From CADBRN01 sp050944685 (GTDB taxonomy: Bacteria; Bacillota; Clostridia; Lachnospirales; Lachnospiraceae): a stretch of DNA of 64,000 nt. Where the stretch lies: assembly GCA_050944685.1 (NCBI GenBank), contig JBMNRP010000012.1, positions 1-64,000 on the forward strand. Reading direction: 5' to 3'. Numbering within the stretch: position 1 is the first letter of the stretch; each line of letters begins with the position of its first letter. Shown one piece after another: positions 1 to 8,551 of this stretch. The translations under genes and the position numbers were made by a program. Below the pieces are notes generated by a model. That model saw only the letters and a program-made list of their open reading frames with translations, did not search any database and was not told the DNA's origin.

Positions 1-63
1 CTCCGCGTCTACTACGGCAAGGTGAAAGAATGCCTGCGCAATCAGTCTGACGAACAATCATGA
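1..63 (+). CDS. 3' end of an unidentified gene (partial)
   Basis: The first 20 codons of the window stay open in frame 1 and end at a TGA at 61-63. The visible peptide ends in YYGKVKECLRNQSDEQS. The gene starts outside the window and the fragment is too short to assign. It could also be a chance open frame, but nothing else explains these bases. Confidence 0.4.
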   Translation, partial: LRVYYGKVKECLRNQSDEQS

Positions 64-225
64 AGCCATTTCAAATGACTTTTCAGGCTGCCTGAATGAA
101 GACGGCTGGAATACTTGTGCCTTTAAATGTCTTCCGAATTTATCTAATTTCCCCTTGTTTTCCCTTGACTTTTACTTAGCAGGCTTTCCGGAAAATATTA
201 TAACTTAATCCTTGTTGCATTACAA

Positions 226-275
226 ATACTTATATTTTATACTTATATATAAGTAAACTGCATAATATAGCACTC
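226..275 (+). promoter_or_regulatory. AT-rich promoter/operator region of the LysR gene
   Basis: The bases ATACTTATAT occur twice in direct orientation (226-235 and 239-248). The second copy runs into a perfect 14-base palindrome, ACTTATATATAAGT (241-254). A possible -10 (ATAATAT, about 262-268) follows, then the ribosome site GGAAAGGA just before the ATG at 290. The palindrome could bind the LysR product itself, since many LysR proteins autoregulate, but LysR sites usually show T-N11-A and this is inference. Confidence 0.4.
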
Positions 276-289
276 GGAAAGGATCGTAT

Positions 290-1183
290 ATGGAGATCAA
301 TTCACTAAAATCGTTTCTTGCAGTCACGAGTGAGGAAAGTATATCGAGAGCCGCCGCTGTTCTGAATCTTACGCAGCCGGCCCTGAGCCGACAGATGAAG
401 AAGCTTGAAGAGGAACTGGACACCAGGCTTTTTGAGCGCGGCAGGAAGATTACACTGACGCCGGCAGGATATATCCTGAAAGAGCGGGCGGAGGAGATCG
501 TAGCCCTCGCGGACAAGGCCGAATCCGATTTAAAAAATACGGAAAAAGCCCGGGGCATGATCTCCATTGGAAGCGGAGGTCTGTCCGCGAATATTCTTCT
601 GTCCGAAATAATGGAAGAATTCCGCGCGGAGAATCCGGAGGTCAGCTATAACATTTATGTCAACAGCGCTGAATATGTCAGAGACATGCTGGACCGGGGG
701 CTTCTGGATTTCGGCCTTCTGCTGCAGCCCGTCGATGTGACGAAATACGATTTCATCGAGCTTCGGGAATCGGAGCGGACCGGTCTGTTTATCCGAAGCG
801 ACGCTCCGGCTGCGCGGAAGGGATACGCGACGGCAAATGACCTGCGGAAGCTTCCACTGATCATTCCCTCCAGAAGATCCGTTCAGAATGATATTGCAAA
901 CAGGATCGGCATTTCCTTCTCCCAAATGAATATTTTTGCGACAAATAACCTGTGTACGAACTCGGTTATCTTCGTAAAGCGTGGTGTGGCCGCCCTGCTG
1001 ACGATCGAAGGGGCGGTTTCGGATTATCAGGATTCCTGCCTGACCTTTCTCCCCATAAAGCCTGAGATATCCGCGAATACGGTTTTCGTTTGGAAAAAGT
1101 CCTCACCATCCTACGGGGCCGCAGGCAGATTTCTGGATTTCTTCCGGAAGGAAGTCGGTAATTACAGGAAGGGAAAAGAATGA
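290..1183 (+). CDS. LysR-family transcriptional regulator
   Basis: A 297-residue protein of normal LysR length. The N-terminus is the LysR winged helix-turn-helix (residues 1-60), with the typical run AAAVLNLTQPALSRQMKKLE. A periplasmic-binding-protein-like effector domain follows from about residue 90. The ATG at 290 has the ribosome site GGAAAGGA. The usual divergent target gene is not visible upstream within the window; the next gene, thioredoxin, is co-oriented but 116 bases away. The effector is unknown. Confidence 0.9.
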   Translation: MEINSLKSFLAVTSEESISRAAAVLNLTQPALSRQMKKLEEELDTRLFERGRKITLTPAGYILKERAEEIVALADKAESDLKNTEKARGMISIGSGGLSANILLSEIMEEFRAENPEVSYNIYVNSAEYVRDMLDRGLLDFGLLLQPVDVTKYDFIELRESERTGLFIRSDAPAARKGYATANDLRKLPLIIPSRRSVQNDIANRIGISFSQMNIFATNNLCTNSVIFVKRGVAALLTIEGAVSDYQDSCLTFLPIKPEISANTVFVWKKSSPSYGAAGRFLDFFRKEVGNYRKGKE

Positions 1184-1299
1184 GGGCGCATTCCCATGAC
1201 AGTTCAGTACGCGAATGAGACTTAGTCACAGAATAATACTTTCGTTTGGGATATAGTCATCTCATAAACAAGGATTCATTTCAAATGGAGGAAAAAAAT

Positions 1300-1611
1300 A
1301 TGTCTGAACTGAAAATCACAAAAGCAAATTTCCAGCAGGTAGTAGATTCAAAAATGCCGGTACTGATTGATTTCTGGGCATCCTGGTGCGGACCCTGCAG
1401 AATGATGTCGCCAATCGTTGCCGAGCTGGCAGAAGAATACGAGGGGAAAGCAGTGGTCGGAAAGATTAACGTGGACGAAGAACCGGAACTAGCGACCGCA
1501 TTCGGTGTCATGAGCATCCCGACGTTTGCGGTCATGAAAGGAGGAAAAGTGATCAATAAGCAGGTCGGTGTCATGCCCAAAGAAAATCTGGAAGGCCTTC
1601 TGGCCGGATGA
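1300..1611 (+). CDS. trxA: Thioredoxin
   Basis: A 103-residue single-domain thioredoxin with the redox site WCGPC (W29-C33), the cis-proline region SIPTFAVMKGG and the buried Asp in VLIDFWA. It would reduce protein disulfides in the cytoplasm using thioredoxin reductase, which is not in this window. The frame is open from 1246, but the ATG at 1300 follows GGAGG at normal distance and gives the standard family length. Symbol by family similarity; the genome may carry paralogues. Confidence 0.93.
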   Translation: MSELKITKANFQQVVDSKMPVLIDFWASWCGPCRMMSPIVAELAEEYEGKAVVGKINVDEEPELATAFGVMSIPTFAVMKGGKVINKQVGVMPKENLEGLLAG

Positions 1612-1701
1612 TATTTATTATTCCATGCGCTGTGATCTGGAGGAGCGGAAAGGACCGGGGCCGGGAAGCTTCTCGCGATCTGGTACACGCATGTGACGGA
1701 T

Positions 1702-1781
1702 ATCGGAGGTATTGTCGACTGCAGGGGGGATCCTGACACCCGATGACAGGGGGTGCATGAGGCGTCACAATACCTTCCGAT
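1702..1781. other. Intergenic imperfect palindrome, about 80 bases
   Basis: The arms at 1702-1719 and 1764-1781 pair over about 17 bases with two single-base bulges (core GGTATTGT with ACAATACC). The 44-base interior holds a smaller CACCC/GGGTG stem. The element lies between the convergent thioredoxin and membrane-protein genes. It has no T-run, so it is a poor intrinsic terminator. It may be a structured intergenic repeat or an RNA hairpin; I saw no second copy in the window. Confidence 0.4.
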
Positions 1782-1823
1782 TCCGCACTTTTCATGGAGT
1801 CCGGACGCTGATTCGTCACCGGG

Positions 1824-2531
1824 TTATCCGACCCGGTTTCCGCTGTTCATTGGGTTCTGCGCGCGTTTCGGGGAAAGCGAATTCCATACGATGACGGCCG
1901 CGATTGCCGTGATAACCGAGACGATGCTCATCACAGAAATACTTGTTCCCGAATAAATGTTATTGAATACCAGAGAAAAGAGGACGGTCAGGACAAAGCC
2001 GATGATTGAAAGAATCATGTACAGGACCGGTCCGTGTTTTTTCCTGCCCAAGAACATCATCAGGACAGAAACCACAAATGCCGCAATCATTGCGATAATT
2101 ACGATCAGAAAAAAGTAATAGGCAATTCTGAAATAGCCGATGGATTCCTGTTCGGAGCTGCTGATGTCTTCCGCGGTCATGGAAATCAGATTGTAATTGT
2201 TGCTGTAACAGGTGTACAAGTCACGGCAGGCGCCGGCCAGCTCGATGAAGGTGAGATGGCCGTCACGCGAGGCCTTCAAAAAACGGACATCAATCTGATA
2301 GATTTCTTCTGCTGTCAGGTCGGTGTCATATTTTTGCAGAGAACTTTCCAGCTCTTCCATTGTCTCATCCTTTTGGCTGATGAGAGTGTCATATGCGTCG
2401 GAGGCTGAATTTTTCAGCTCCGTTGATCGTACTCCCGAACCGAAAATCCAGGAGACAAAAGATATTGCCAGAATGATAAGTGTGATCAGGGAACGAAGAT
2501 TGCCCCCGGTATGGGATGTGGTGTTGTTCAC
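1824..2531 (-). CDS. Uncharacterised membrane protein with an extracytoplasmic helical region
   Basis: 235 residues, family not recognised. An N-terminal hydrophobic segment (about 15-31) is followed by a polar, probably helical region rich in Glu, Asp and Ser (about 35-125), then three hydrophobic segments (about 135-160, 170-192, 200-220). The basic loop GRKKHG and the charged C-terminus suggest cytoplasmic ends. The start is preceded by GAGGAGG on the minus strand. It is divergent from the DUF308 gene. Confidence 0.65.
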   Translation of the reverse strand: MNNTTSHTGGNLRSLITLIILAISFVSWIFGSGVRSTELKNSASDAYDTLISQKDETMEELESSLQKYDTDLTAEEIYQIDVRFLKASRDGHLTFIELAGACRDLYTCYSNNYNLISMTAEDISSSEQESIGYFRIAYYFFLIVIIAMIAAFVVSVLMMFLGRKKHGPVLYMILSIIGFVLTVLFSLVFNNIYSGTSISVMSIVSVITAIAAVIVWNSLSPKRAQNPMNSGNRVG

Positions 2532-2666
2532 GTAGTAGTCCTCCTCGTATTATGATATTTTTCTGATAGTATTTTCCGTCAAAACCGGGAGGATGTCAAT
2601 GAAAGGAAACATAAAAAAGCCGTCTGTCCCGCCTGTTTCCTGCAGGGAGCGAATATCCGTCCGGGT

Positions 2667-2695
2667 TTGACAGGGGCAGGTATTTGCAATAATGT
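2667..2695 (+). promoter_or_regulatory. Sigma-A type promoter of the DUF308 gene
   Basis: TTGACA (2667-2672) is separated by 17 bases from TAATGT (2690-2695), close to the vegetative consensus. It lies about 100 bases before the proposed start of the downstream gene. Confidence 0.65.
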
Positions 2696-2792
2696 ATTGT
2701 AAGTGAAATGGAAGAGAATTAAAATGGGTTCAAACGGAATGTTCCATTTCCGGCAATAATTGATGTGTCCTGTTGAGGAGGGGGTAGATATT

Positions 2793-3374
2793 TTGATTCT
2801 TTATGACAATAACAGAGACTACAGAGATGAATTCCGCAACTTCTGGAATGACAAGGTAAAGAAGGTACGTAAAAGATCGCTGATCGTGGGTATTATCATG
2901 ATCGTACTTGGCATCCTTTGTCTGGTGTTTCCGGTGCGGTCGATCTATTTCCTGGAGGTGATCGCTTCACTTGTCATGATTTTCATCGGAATTTATGAGA
3001 TCGCGGCATTCTTTATGATGCCGATCTTTTTCCGGTTCGGAGGAGGACTGCTGGCGGGTATCCTGAATATTATGCTTGGGATCATTCTTCTTTCCAGTCC
3101 GCCTGAGGAGATGATCACGGCGTTTGGGTTCATCATCGCGATCGATGTGCTCATTTTCGGCATTGAGGAACTTTCAGCGGTCAGCAAGGCGAAGTATTTC
3201 GGAGCAGGAGATACCGGCTGGCTTACGGCGAACGGGATTCTCAGCGTTATCTGCGGAATTGTTCTGATTTTTCTCCCGCAGGCTTCGGTGGCATTGTCCA
3301 TTATTCTCGCTGTTTATCTGCTCGTCGGAGGAATTTCGCTTCTCTCCGCGGCAGCAAACGCAAAGGAATTTTGA
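2793..3374 (+). CDS. HdeD/DUF308-like membrane protein
   Basis: 193 residues with six hydrophobic segments after a charged N-terminus (NRDYRDEFRNFWNDKVKKVRKRS). The pairs of short helices separated by small Gly-rich turns (GGGLLAGILNIMLGIILL, GILSVICGIVLIFLPQ) are typical of the HdeD/DUF308 family, whose function in Gram-positive bacteria is unclear. The frame is open from a TTG at 2760, but a strong GAGGAGGGGG at 2775-2784 sits 8 bases before the TTG at 2793, so I chose 2793. It has its own promoter and is followed by a terminator. Confidence 0.75.
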   Translation: MILYDNNRDYRDEFRNFWNDKVKKVRKRSLIVGIIMIVLGILCLVFPVRSIYFLEVIASLVMIFIGIYEIAAFFMMPIFFRFGGGLLAGILNIMLGIILLSSPPEEMITAFGFIIAIDVLIFGIEELSAVSKAKYFGAGDTGWLTANGILSVICGIVLIFLPQASVALSIILAVYLLVGGISLLSAAANAKEF

Positions 3375-3447
3375 TCCGGGTTGTTTCCGCGGCGTAAACA
3401 AGATGGACTTTTCTTTGCAGCGCACAAAGCAGGCTTTCATGAATCGA

Positions 3448-3492
3448 ATGACGGGACCGCTGAACTTCCGGCCCCGTCATCCTCTGTTTTTC
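3448..3492 (+). terminator. Intrinsic terminator after the DUF308 gene
   Basis: ATGACGGG (3448-3455) pairs with CCCGTCAT (3473-3480), and the T-rich run CCTCTGTTTTT follows. Confidence 0.6.
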
Positions 3493-3554
3493 TGCTGATG
3501 AGGAAGGAGGTACAGCCGGACGTTCTGTTGTAAGAAGGCGGCCGGACAGACGAT

Positions 3555-3986
3555 ATGAAAAGGAAACGGTATATGAAACTGCTTCGACAGATCTTTCGAG
3601 AGACAGGTGCCTCCCGAATCTTTTTTGTCTACCTGATTTATTTTATTGCTGCGGCGGTCATAATCTGGCTCTTCGATCCCGGAATCACCATGCTGCGGGA
3701 TGCTCTGTGGTACTGCTTTTCTGCGGCGACGACGATCGGATTCGGCGATGTCATTGCTTCGTCGGTGATTACCCGGATCGTCACGGTGATTCTCTCTGTC
3801 TATTCGGTCGCAGTTCTTGCCGTTTTCACCGGCGTTGTGACGAACTACTTCATGGATGTTGTCCACAATAATGCGGCCCGGAGCAGCACAAATTTTCTCT
3901 ATGAACTGGAACATCTGCCGGAGCTCTCGAAGGAGGAACTGGAGGAACTTTCCAGGCGTGTAAAAGATTTCCGTCAATCGAAGTGA
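3555..3986 (+). CDS. Two-helix potassium channel
   Basis: 143 residues. TM1 is about 22-40, a pore helix about 47-58, the selectivity filter TTIGFGD lies at residues 59-65, and TM2 is about 73-99. The acidic and basic C-terminal tail (LSKEELEELSRRVKDFRQSK) could form a short coiled coil. The layout is that of KcsA-like tetrameric K+ channels without an RCK domain. The first ATG has a weak ribosome site; the ATG at 3573 (six codons in) has AAGGAAA upstream and may be the true start. Confidence 0.85.
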   Translation: MKRKRYMKLLRQIFRETGASRIFFVYLIYFIAAAVIIWLFDPGITMLRDALWYCFSAATTIGFGDVIASSVITRIVTVILSVYSVAVLAVFTGVVTNYFMDVVHNNAARSSTNFLYELEHLPELSKEELEELSRRVKDFRQSK

Positions 3987-4056
3987 AGACCATACAGCAG
4001 GGACTGAATGGCGGTGAATGGACAGCTGCAGGCAGGTCAGTGAGGAGAGAAAGCGG

Positions 4057-5961
4057 ATGAAAAAAATAAATAAACGCGGTATTGGAATGAAAAAGTATTC
4101 GGAAAAATGGACTCCCCGCATGGAGGAGCCTGAGGAACCGGATATCCCGGAGGAAGAGCAGAAACCAGAGGGTGGCATGCAGATGGGTTATGCGGATTCG
4201 GAAATGGGGATGCAGGGAGTGCTCCCGGACGGTCTGCAGGCGGCTGTTCAGGGCGGAGACGCCGGAGTTCCGGACGGACAGCAGACCGGAAAGCCCTCCG
4301 AGGAGGAAGATTTTGTTTTTCCGTGGAATGATCTTCCGCTTGCCGAAGCGGTCCGGAAGATGAAGGGAGCGGATGAATTTGTTTCTTTGTGTGACGAGCT
4401 GATCCGGATGGCTCCCGGGCTTCGCGAGAGGGGTATTTCCGGGATTCTTCAGAGCCGGGCGTATCTCTTTTCCATCGACTCGGGCAGCGGCGTCTCAACG
4501 GCGGCCGCGCTGCTTTCCCGCGTCTACTGCGAAGAACAGCTCGCAGATATTCAGAAAATGCCGCTGGAGATTGAGCTCCCGGACGATATGCTGGACGGAC
4601 GCTCTGAAGAAGAAATGCTGCGCGTGCTCGACCAGATTGACGGAAGAATGATCTGCCTGGATATTACAGACTGGATCGACCGGGGCAGGGATCCGCTGTT
4701 CCTGAATTTTCTGGTGAGACTCTATGAGATGCGGGATCATCACGTGTTTATCTTCCGTGTTCCGTACATGGAGCAGTCGGTGATTGCCCGGATCGAGGAC
4801 GCGCTGCGCGACGTCTTTTCCATACGGACGGTGGTGTTTTCGCCGCTTCTTTCTGTTCATCTGGAGGAACTGGCCAGAGAGCGTCTCGCCGACAGCGGAT
4901 ATTCTGCGGATGATGACGCTATGCGTCTTTTCGAGGTGCGCGTCACCGAGGAAAAATCAGACGGGAGATTTTACGGCGTGACGACGATCGAGAGGATTGT
5001 CGATGATATGATTTTCCTCAAATGCCGTTCCGGAAGCGAAGGAAATATAATCATGCGCGGGGATCTGGAAGGGTTTGTTCTGCACCCGGACGCGGATTCG
5101 GACCTTCCGGCGGATGATGATCTGATCCGGATGGCGGGAATGCACCAGGTTCAGAAAGAACTGAAGCAGATCACCGAAAATATTCAGGCGGACCGGAACG
5201 AGGACGGTTCCTTTCAGCATCCGGTCAATATTTTTTTCACGGGCCGTCCCGGAACCGGAAAAACGACCGTTGCGCGTATATTCGGAAAGATTCTATGCCA
5301 GACGGGCATTCTGGAGCGCGGTTACCTTCTGGAGCATAAGGCGGCCGATCTGATCGGTACATATTCCGGCACCACCGGACCGAAGACGATTCAGATGTGT
5401 TCGGACGCAAAGGGATGTGTTCTGTATCTGGATGAGATTGCCGGTATTGAACCGGATGATGAGGATGAGGACGGCGGAAAAAAACGGGAGGCGCTCGACA
5501 CTTTAATCGCGGAGATGGATCAGGGAGCCGGAAATTTTCTCGTGATTTTCGCCGGAACAGAAGAAGAGATCTCACATCTTCTCCGCAGCAATCCGGGCCT
5601 GGAGAAGCGCGTTCCGTACACGGTTCATTTCTCGGAATACTCCCGTGAGGAGCTCGCGTCCATCTTCATGAAGATGGTTCATCGCAATCATCTGGAGGCG
5701 GACAGCGCTCTGACGGAGGCAGTCGGCACATATTTTCGGAATCTTCCGGAAAAGGTATACGGGTCGGAAGATTTTACCTACGCGCGCTATGTGCGGAATC
5801 TGTTTGAAAAGACCCTCAGCAAGGAAATCGCGAGGAGCCGGGTCAGCGGTACGGGAAAAAGATGCATCCTGGCGGGTGATTTTAATCTCGCGTGCTGCGA
5901 CAGCGAGCGGGAATTGAACCGGAAACAGGCGGGACACAGGATAATCGGTTTTTCCGCCTGA
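4057..5961 (+). CDS. AAA ATPase of the CbxX/CfqX (SpoVK-like) type
   Basis: 634 residues. An acidic Gln/Met/Gly-rich N-terminal stretch (about 10-85) precedes a region of unknown fold with P-loop-like traits (about 95-330). The AAA module follows: Walker A GRPGTGKTT near residue 395, Walker B VLYLDEIAG near 453, a sensor stretch ending FAGTEEE, and an arginine-finger candidate in GLEKRVPYTVHF. These match CbxX/CfqX-type remodelling ATPases such as Rubisco activase CbbX and SpoVK. The ATG at 4057 follows GAGGAGA; an open frame exists upstream to 4018. The M20 amidohydrolase begins 24 bases later, probably in the same transcript. The substrate is unknown. Confidence 0.75.
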   Translation: MKKINKRGIGMKKYSEKWTPRMEEPEEPDIPEEEQKPEGGMQMGYADSEMGMQGVLPDGLQAAVQGGDAGVPDGQQTGKPSEEEDFVFPWNDLPLAEAVRKMKGADEFVSLCDELIRMAPGLRERGISGILQSRAYLFSIDSGSGVSTAAALLSRVYCEEQLADIQKMPLEIELPDDMLDGRSEEEMLRVLDQIDGRMICLDITDWIDRGRDPLFLNFLVRLYEMRDHHVFIFRVPYMEQSVIARIEDALRDVFSIRTVVFSPLLSVHLEELARERLADSGYSADDDAMRLFEVRVTEEKSDGRFYGVTTIERIVDDMIFLKCRSGSEGNIIMRGDLEGFVLHPDADSDLPADDDLIRMAGMHQVQKELKQITENIQADRNEDGSFQHPVNIFFTGRPGTGKTTVARIFGKILCQTGILERGYLLEHKAADLIGTYSGTTGPKTIQMCSDAKGCVLYLDEIAGIEPDDEDEDGGKKREALDTLIAEMDQGAGNFLVIFAGTEEEISHLLRSNPGLEKRVPYTVHFSEYSREELASIFMKMVHRNHLEADSALTEAVGTYFRNLPEKVYGSEDFTYARYVRNLFEKTLSKEIARSRVSGTGKRCILAGDFNLACCDSERELNRKQAGHRIIGFSA

Positions 5962-5985
5962 GTCTGACAGGAGGGAAAGAACCGG

Positions 5986-7185
5986 ATGATACTTTGTGAC
6001 GAAGAAAAACGAAAGGTGATTGAACTCCGGAGGGATATCCACCGCCATCCGGAGATTTCTTTCGAAGAGACGCGGACATCGGAACGGATCCGGGAGGTGC
6101 TGGGCGGCCTGTCAGGTGTGGAAATTCTGGATTTCCCGGTCAGCACAGGAGTGGTGGCGGTTCTGACCGGAACCCGGTCCGGGAAAGAGAGCAGCAGACC
6201 GGAGAAAAACGGAAAACTCATCCGGGAAATCGCCCTTCGCGCGGATATTGACGCAATTTCACAGACGGAAAAAACAGATGTGGCGTGGAGATCCGAAACG
6301 CCGGGTGTAATGCATGCCTGCGGCCATGACTGCCATACAGCGGCCCTTCTCGGGGCGGCCATGGCACTGTCCAGATGCCGCGGCCGTTTTTCCGGTCAGG
6401 TCGATTTTGTGTTTCAGCCGGCTGAGGAAATCACCCGGGGCGCGGAAGCGATGATCGGTGCAGGACTTTTTTCGAGCATTCATCCCGACAGGATGTTCGG
6501 ACTTCATAACTGGCCCACTGTCCCCGCCGGGAAGATCGTGGTGCAGGAAGGCCCCAGAATGGCCGCGAAGATCAATTTCAGAATCACTATTCAGGGAAGA
6601 GGCGGTCACGGATCGGAGCCGCAGAACAATATCGATCCGATCGTTTGCGCGGCGGCCGTCGTCCAGTCGCTTCAGACCATCGTGAGCCGCAATATCGATC
6701 CGATGGATAATGTGATCTGCTCGGTGAATTCGATCCGGGGCGGAAGCGAGCAGAATCTGGTCGTGGATGACGTCGTGATGACAGCGACGATCCGGGCGAT
6801 TCAGCAGGATGCTCTCGAACGGGCCTGGGAGAGAGCCGGGACCATTCTCCGGTCTGTTTCGGAAGCGTATTCGTGCGGAGTGGAAATCGTGGTTGAGGAT
6901 CGGATTCCTTCTGTGAGCAATCCCCCGATGCTCTTTGAGGAAGCAGAACGGATCGCCTGCGAGGCAGCGGGACGCGAAAATGTCTGTCAGGTTCCGCCGG
7001 CCCTTGCGAGTGAAGATTTTTCTTTCTATATGCAGGAGGTACCGTCCTGGTTTTTCTGGGTCGGGAGCGGAGCCCCTGGAGGAAACAGCGCCCCGCTGCA
7101 CAGCCCGCAGTTCTGCCCGGAGGAAAGTGTTCTCGCTGTTTCGGCGGAGCTGTACGCCGCAGCTGCTCTCTGCTCGCTCTCATGA
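5986..7185 (+). CDS. M20-family amidohydrolase (N-acyl amino acid or hippurate hydrolase type)
   Basis: 399 residues. Di-metal ligands are visible: HACGHDCH at about 110-117, the catalytic pair in QPAEEITRGAE, and the late ligand region ALASEDFSFY. The dimerisation-domain sequence RGGHGSEPQNNIDP is typical of the IAA-amino-acid hydrolase/hippuricase branch of M20D. The enzyme would hydrolyse the amide bond of an N-acyl amino acid in the cytoplasm. The substrate cannot be deduced from sequence. It follows the AAA ATPase closely. Confidence 0.88.
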   Translation: MILCDEEKRKVIELRRDIHRHPEISFEETRTSERIREVLGGLSGVEILDFPVSTGVVAVLTGTRSGKESSRPEKNGKLIREIALRADIDAISQTEKTDVAWRSETPGVMHACGHDCHTAALLGAAMALSRCRGRFSGQVDFVFQPAEEITRGAEAMIGAGLFSSIHPDRMFGLHNWPTVPAGKIVVQEGPRMAAKINFRITIQGRGGHGSEPQNNIDPIVCAAAVVQSLQTIVSRNIDPMDNVICSVNSIRGGSEQNLVVDDVVMTATIRAIQQDALERAWERAGTILRSVSEAYSCGVEIVVEDRIPSVSNPPMLFEEAERIACEAAGRENVCQVPPALASEDFSFYMQEVPSWFFWVGSGAPGGNSAPLHSPQFCPEESVLAVSAELYAAAALCSLS

Positions 7186-7242
7186 CGGGAAGTGGTATAA
7201 TAACATGACCAGGTATGTTTTTCTTGAGAATTGAGGAGAGGT

Positions 7243-7593
7243 ATGAAAAAAGAAACATGTGAGCAGGCAGGGAAGTTCGGGATCTGTCCGTATGTGACGG
7301 CACAGAAACTTCTCGCCGGGAAATGGGCGATACTGATCCTTCATGAACTGGAGGACGGTCCCAGAAGATTCAGCGAGCTGAAACGTCGTATTGATATTAC
7401 ACAAGCGACGCTCAGCACACAGCTGCACAATCTCGAAACCGAAGGACTGATCCACCGGAAGGTTTTTGCAGAGGTTCCTCCGCGCGTGGAATACTCCATG
7501 ACCGAAATCGGAACAGAGTTTATTCCCGTTCTGAACAGCATTAAGACATGGGGAAATAAGTATATTGAGCGTCTAAAAGAGAAGCTGGAATGA
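7243..7593 (+). CDS. HxlR-family transcriptional regulator
   Basis: 116 residues, a compact winged-helix regulator. The opening CPYVTAQKLLAGKWAILILHEL and the motif FSELKRRIDITQATLSTQLHNLE are characteristic of HxlR (MarR-like dimers). The start at 7243 has GAGGAGAGGT just upstream; the TTG at 7231 would overlap the ribosome site. A VOC-family gene follows after 31 bases and may be its regulated partner. Cys residues near the N-terminus could allow redox or electrophile sensing, as in some HxlR proteins. Confidence 0.88.
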   Translation: MKKETCEQAGKFGICPYVTAQKLLAGKWAILILHELEDGPRRFSELKRRIDITQATLSTQLHNLETEGLIHRKVFAEVPPRVEYSMTEIGTEFIPVLNSIKTWGNKYIERLKEKLE

Positions 7594-7624
7594 AAAGAAA
7601 TCTCAGTATCGGGAGAAAATTGGA

Positions 7625-8008
7625 ATGCGAATTGAGCACGTTGCCTTGTATGTAAACGATCTGGAAGGAGTTAAAAATTTCTTTGTCCGCTACTTCGGCG
7701 CGGTCTCAAATGACGGATATCACAATAAAATAACGGATTTTCGGTCTTATTTTCTGTCCTTCCCGGACGGGGCCAGATTGGAGATTATGAACCGGCCGGA
7801 GGTTGAGAAAAGCTGCGAATCCGCATTTCGTGCGGGTTATATTCATGTGGCATTCAGTGTCGGATCCAGAGAGAAAGTGGACGAGCTTACGGAGCAGCTG
7901 AAGGAAGACGGATACGAAGTGGAAAGCGGACCGAGGACAACCGGAGACGGGTACTATGAAAGCTGTGTGTTCGGACCGGAAGGAAACCGGGTTGAAATCA
8001 CGGTCTGA
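7625..8008 (+). CDS. VOC (glyoxalase/dioxygenase-fold) protein
   Basis: 127 residues with two beta-alpha-beta-beta-beta halves: IEHVALYVNDLEGVKNFFVRYFGA at the start, HVAFSVGSREKVDELTEQLKEDGYEV in the middle and the ending FGPEGNRVEITV. The His and Glu positions for metal binding (His4, the second-half His, and the Glu of VEIT) are present. It is probably a small-molecule modifying or binding enzyme of the glyoxalase/bleomycin-resistance superfamily, perhaps electrophile-related given the adjacent HxlR gene. Substrate unknown. Confidence 0.85.
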   Translation: MRIEHVALYVNDLEGVKNFFVRYFGAVSNDGYHNKITDFRSYFLSFPDGARLEIMNRPEVEKSCESAFRAGYIHVAFSVGSREKVDELTEQLKEDGYEVESGPRTTGDGYYESCVFGPEGNRVEITV

Positions 8009-8010
8009 AT

Positions 8011-8028
8011 AGCCGCGCTGGAGCGGCT
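8011..8028. terminator. Weak hairpin between convergent genes
   Basis: AGCCGC and GCGGCT pair around a 6-base loop between the VOC gene and the leftward DUF2798 gene. No good T-run is present, so terminator function is uncertain. Confidence 0.3.
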
Positions 8029-8056
8029 CTATCAGACGGTTTGATTTTCTCAGTTG

Positions 8057-8536
8057 TCAGAGACTGTTTTCGATCATCTGCTTACTGAAAATAGTCCGAA
8101 ACAGAAAACGGACAAACGGACCGACAAAGAATATCTGCAGGCAATATGCCGCCGGAAAGCACAGGGCGGCTGTCGTGATCCACTGGATGAACCAGCTGTC
8201 TGTCATTCCATTGTGAAGGAAGGTTGCGCAGAGAGTAATCATCGGTACAATGAGGATCACGGTAAACGACTGAATGGCGATTGTCAGGATGATCGGGCTG
8301 TTTTTTCCCGGGTCAATGATTTTTCCGGCAAGCTTCAGAGCAGTTCTCGTGATCAGGAAAAATATCAGAACGAAGACGATCAGATATTCAATCCACATTT
8401 CTTTCAGAGCTGCGGCAAATATTCCGTATGAGAGGCCGCCTTCTCCGAGCGTTTTTGTGTATACAGTCATGAAATACACCATGAAAAATACCATCATCAG
8501 GGTAAAGATAGTGCTTTGAAATTTTGTTTTTGGCAT
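8057..8536 (-). CDS. DUF2798-family membrane protein, first copy
   Basis: 159 residues, four hydrophobic segments (about 10-28, 50-70, 85-110, 122-145), with the early run FTLMMVFFMVYFMTVYTKTL and the asymmetric F-x-GP-x-VR near the C-terminus seen in DUF2798 proteins. Function is not established; such genes are often near efflux pumps. The ribosome site AGGAGG (8545-8550) is perfect. An attenuator-like hairpin and a short leader ORF lie immediately upstream (8552-8608). A paralogue is at 24214-24738 in front of a MATE pump, with a similar leader. Confidence 0.8.
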   Translation of the reverse strand: MPKTKFQSTIFTLMMVFFMVYFMTVYTKTLGEGGLSYGIFAAALKEMWIEYLIVFVLIFFLITRTALKLAGKIIDPGKNSPIILTIAIQSFTVILIVPMITLCATFLHNGMTDSWFIQWITTAALCFPAAYCLQIFFVGPFVRFLFRTIFSKQMIENSL

Positions 8537-8551
8537 TGGAATTATCCTCCT

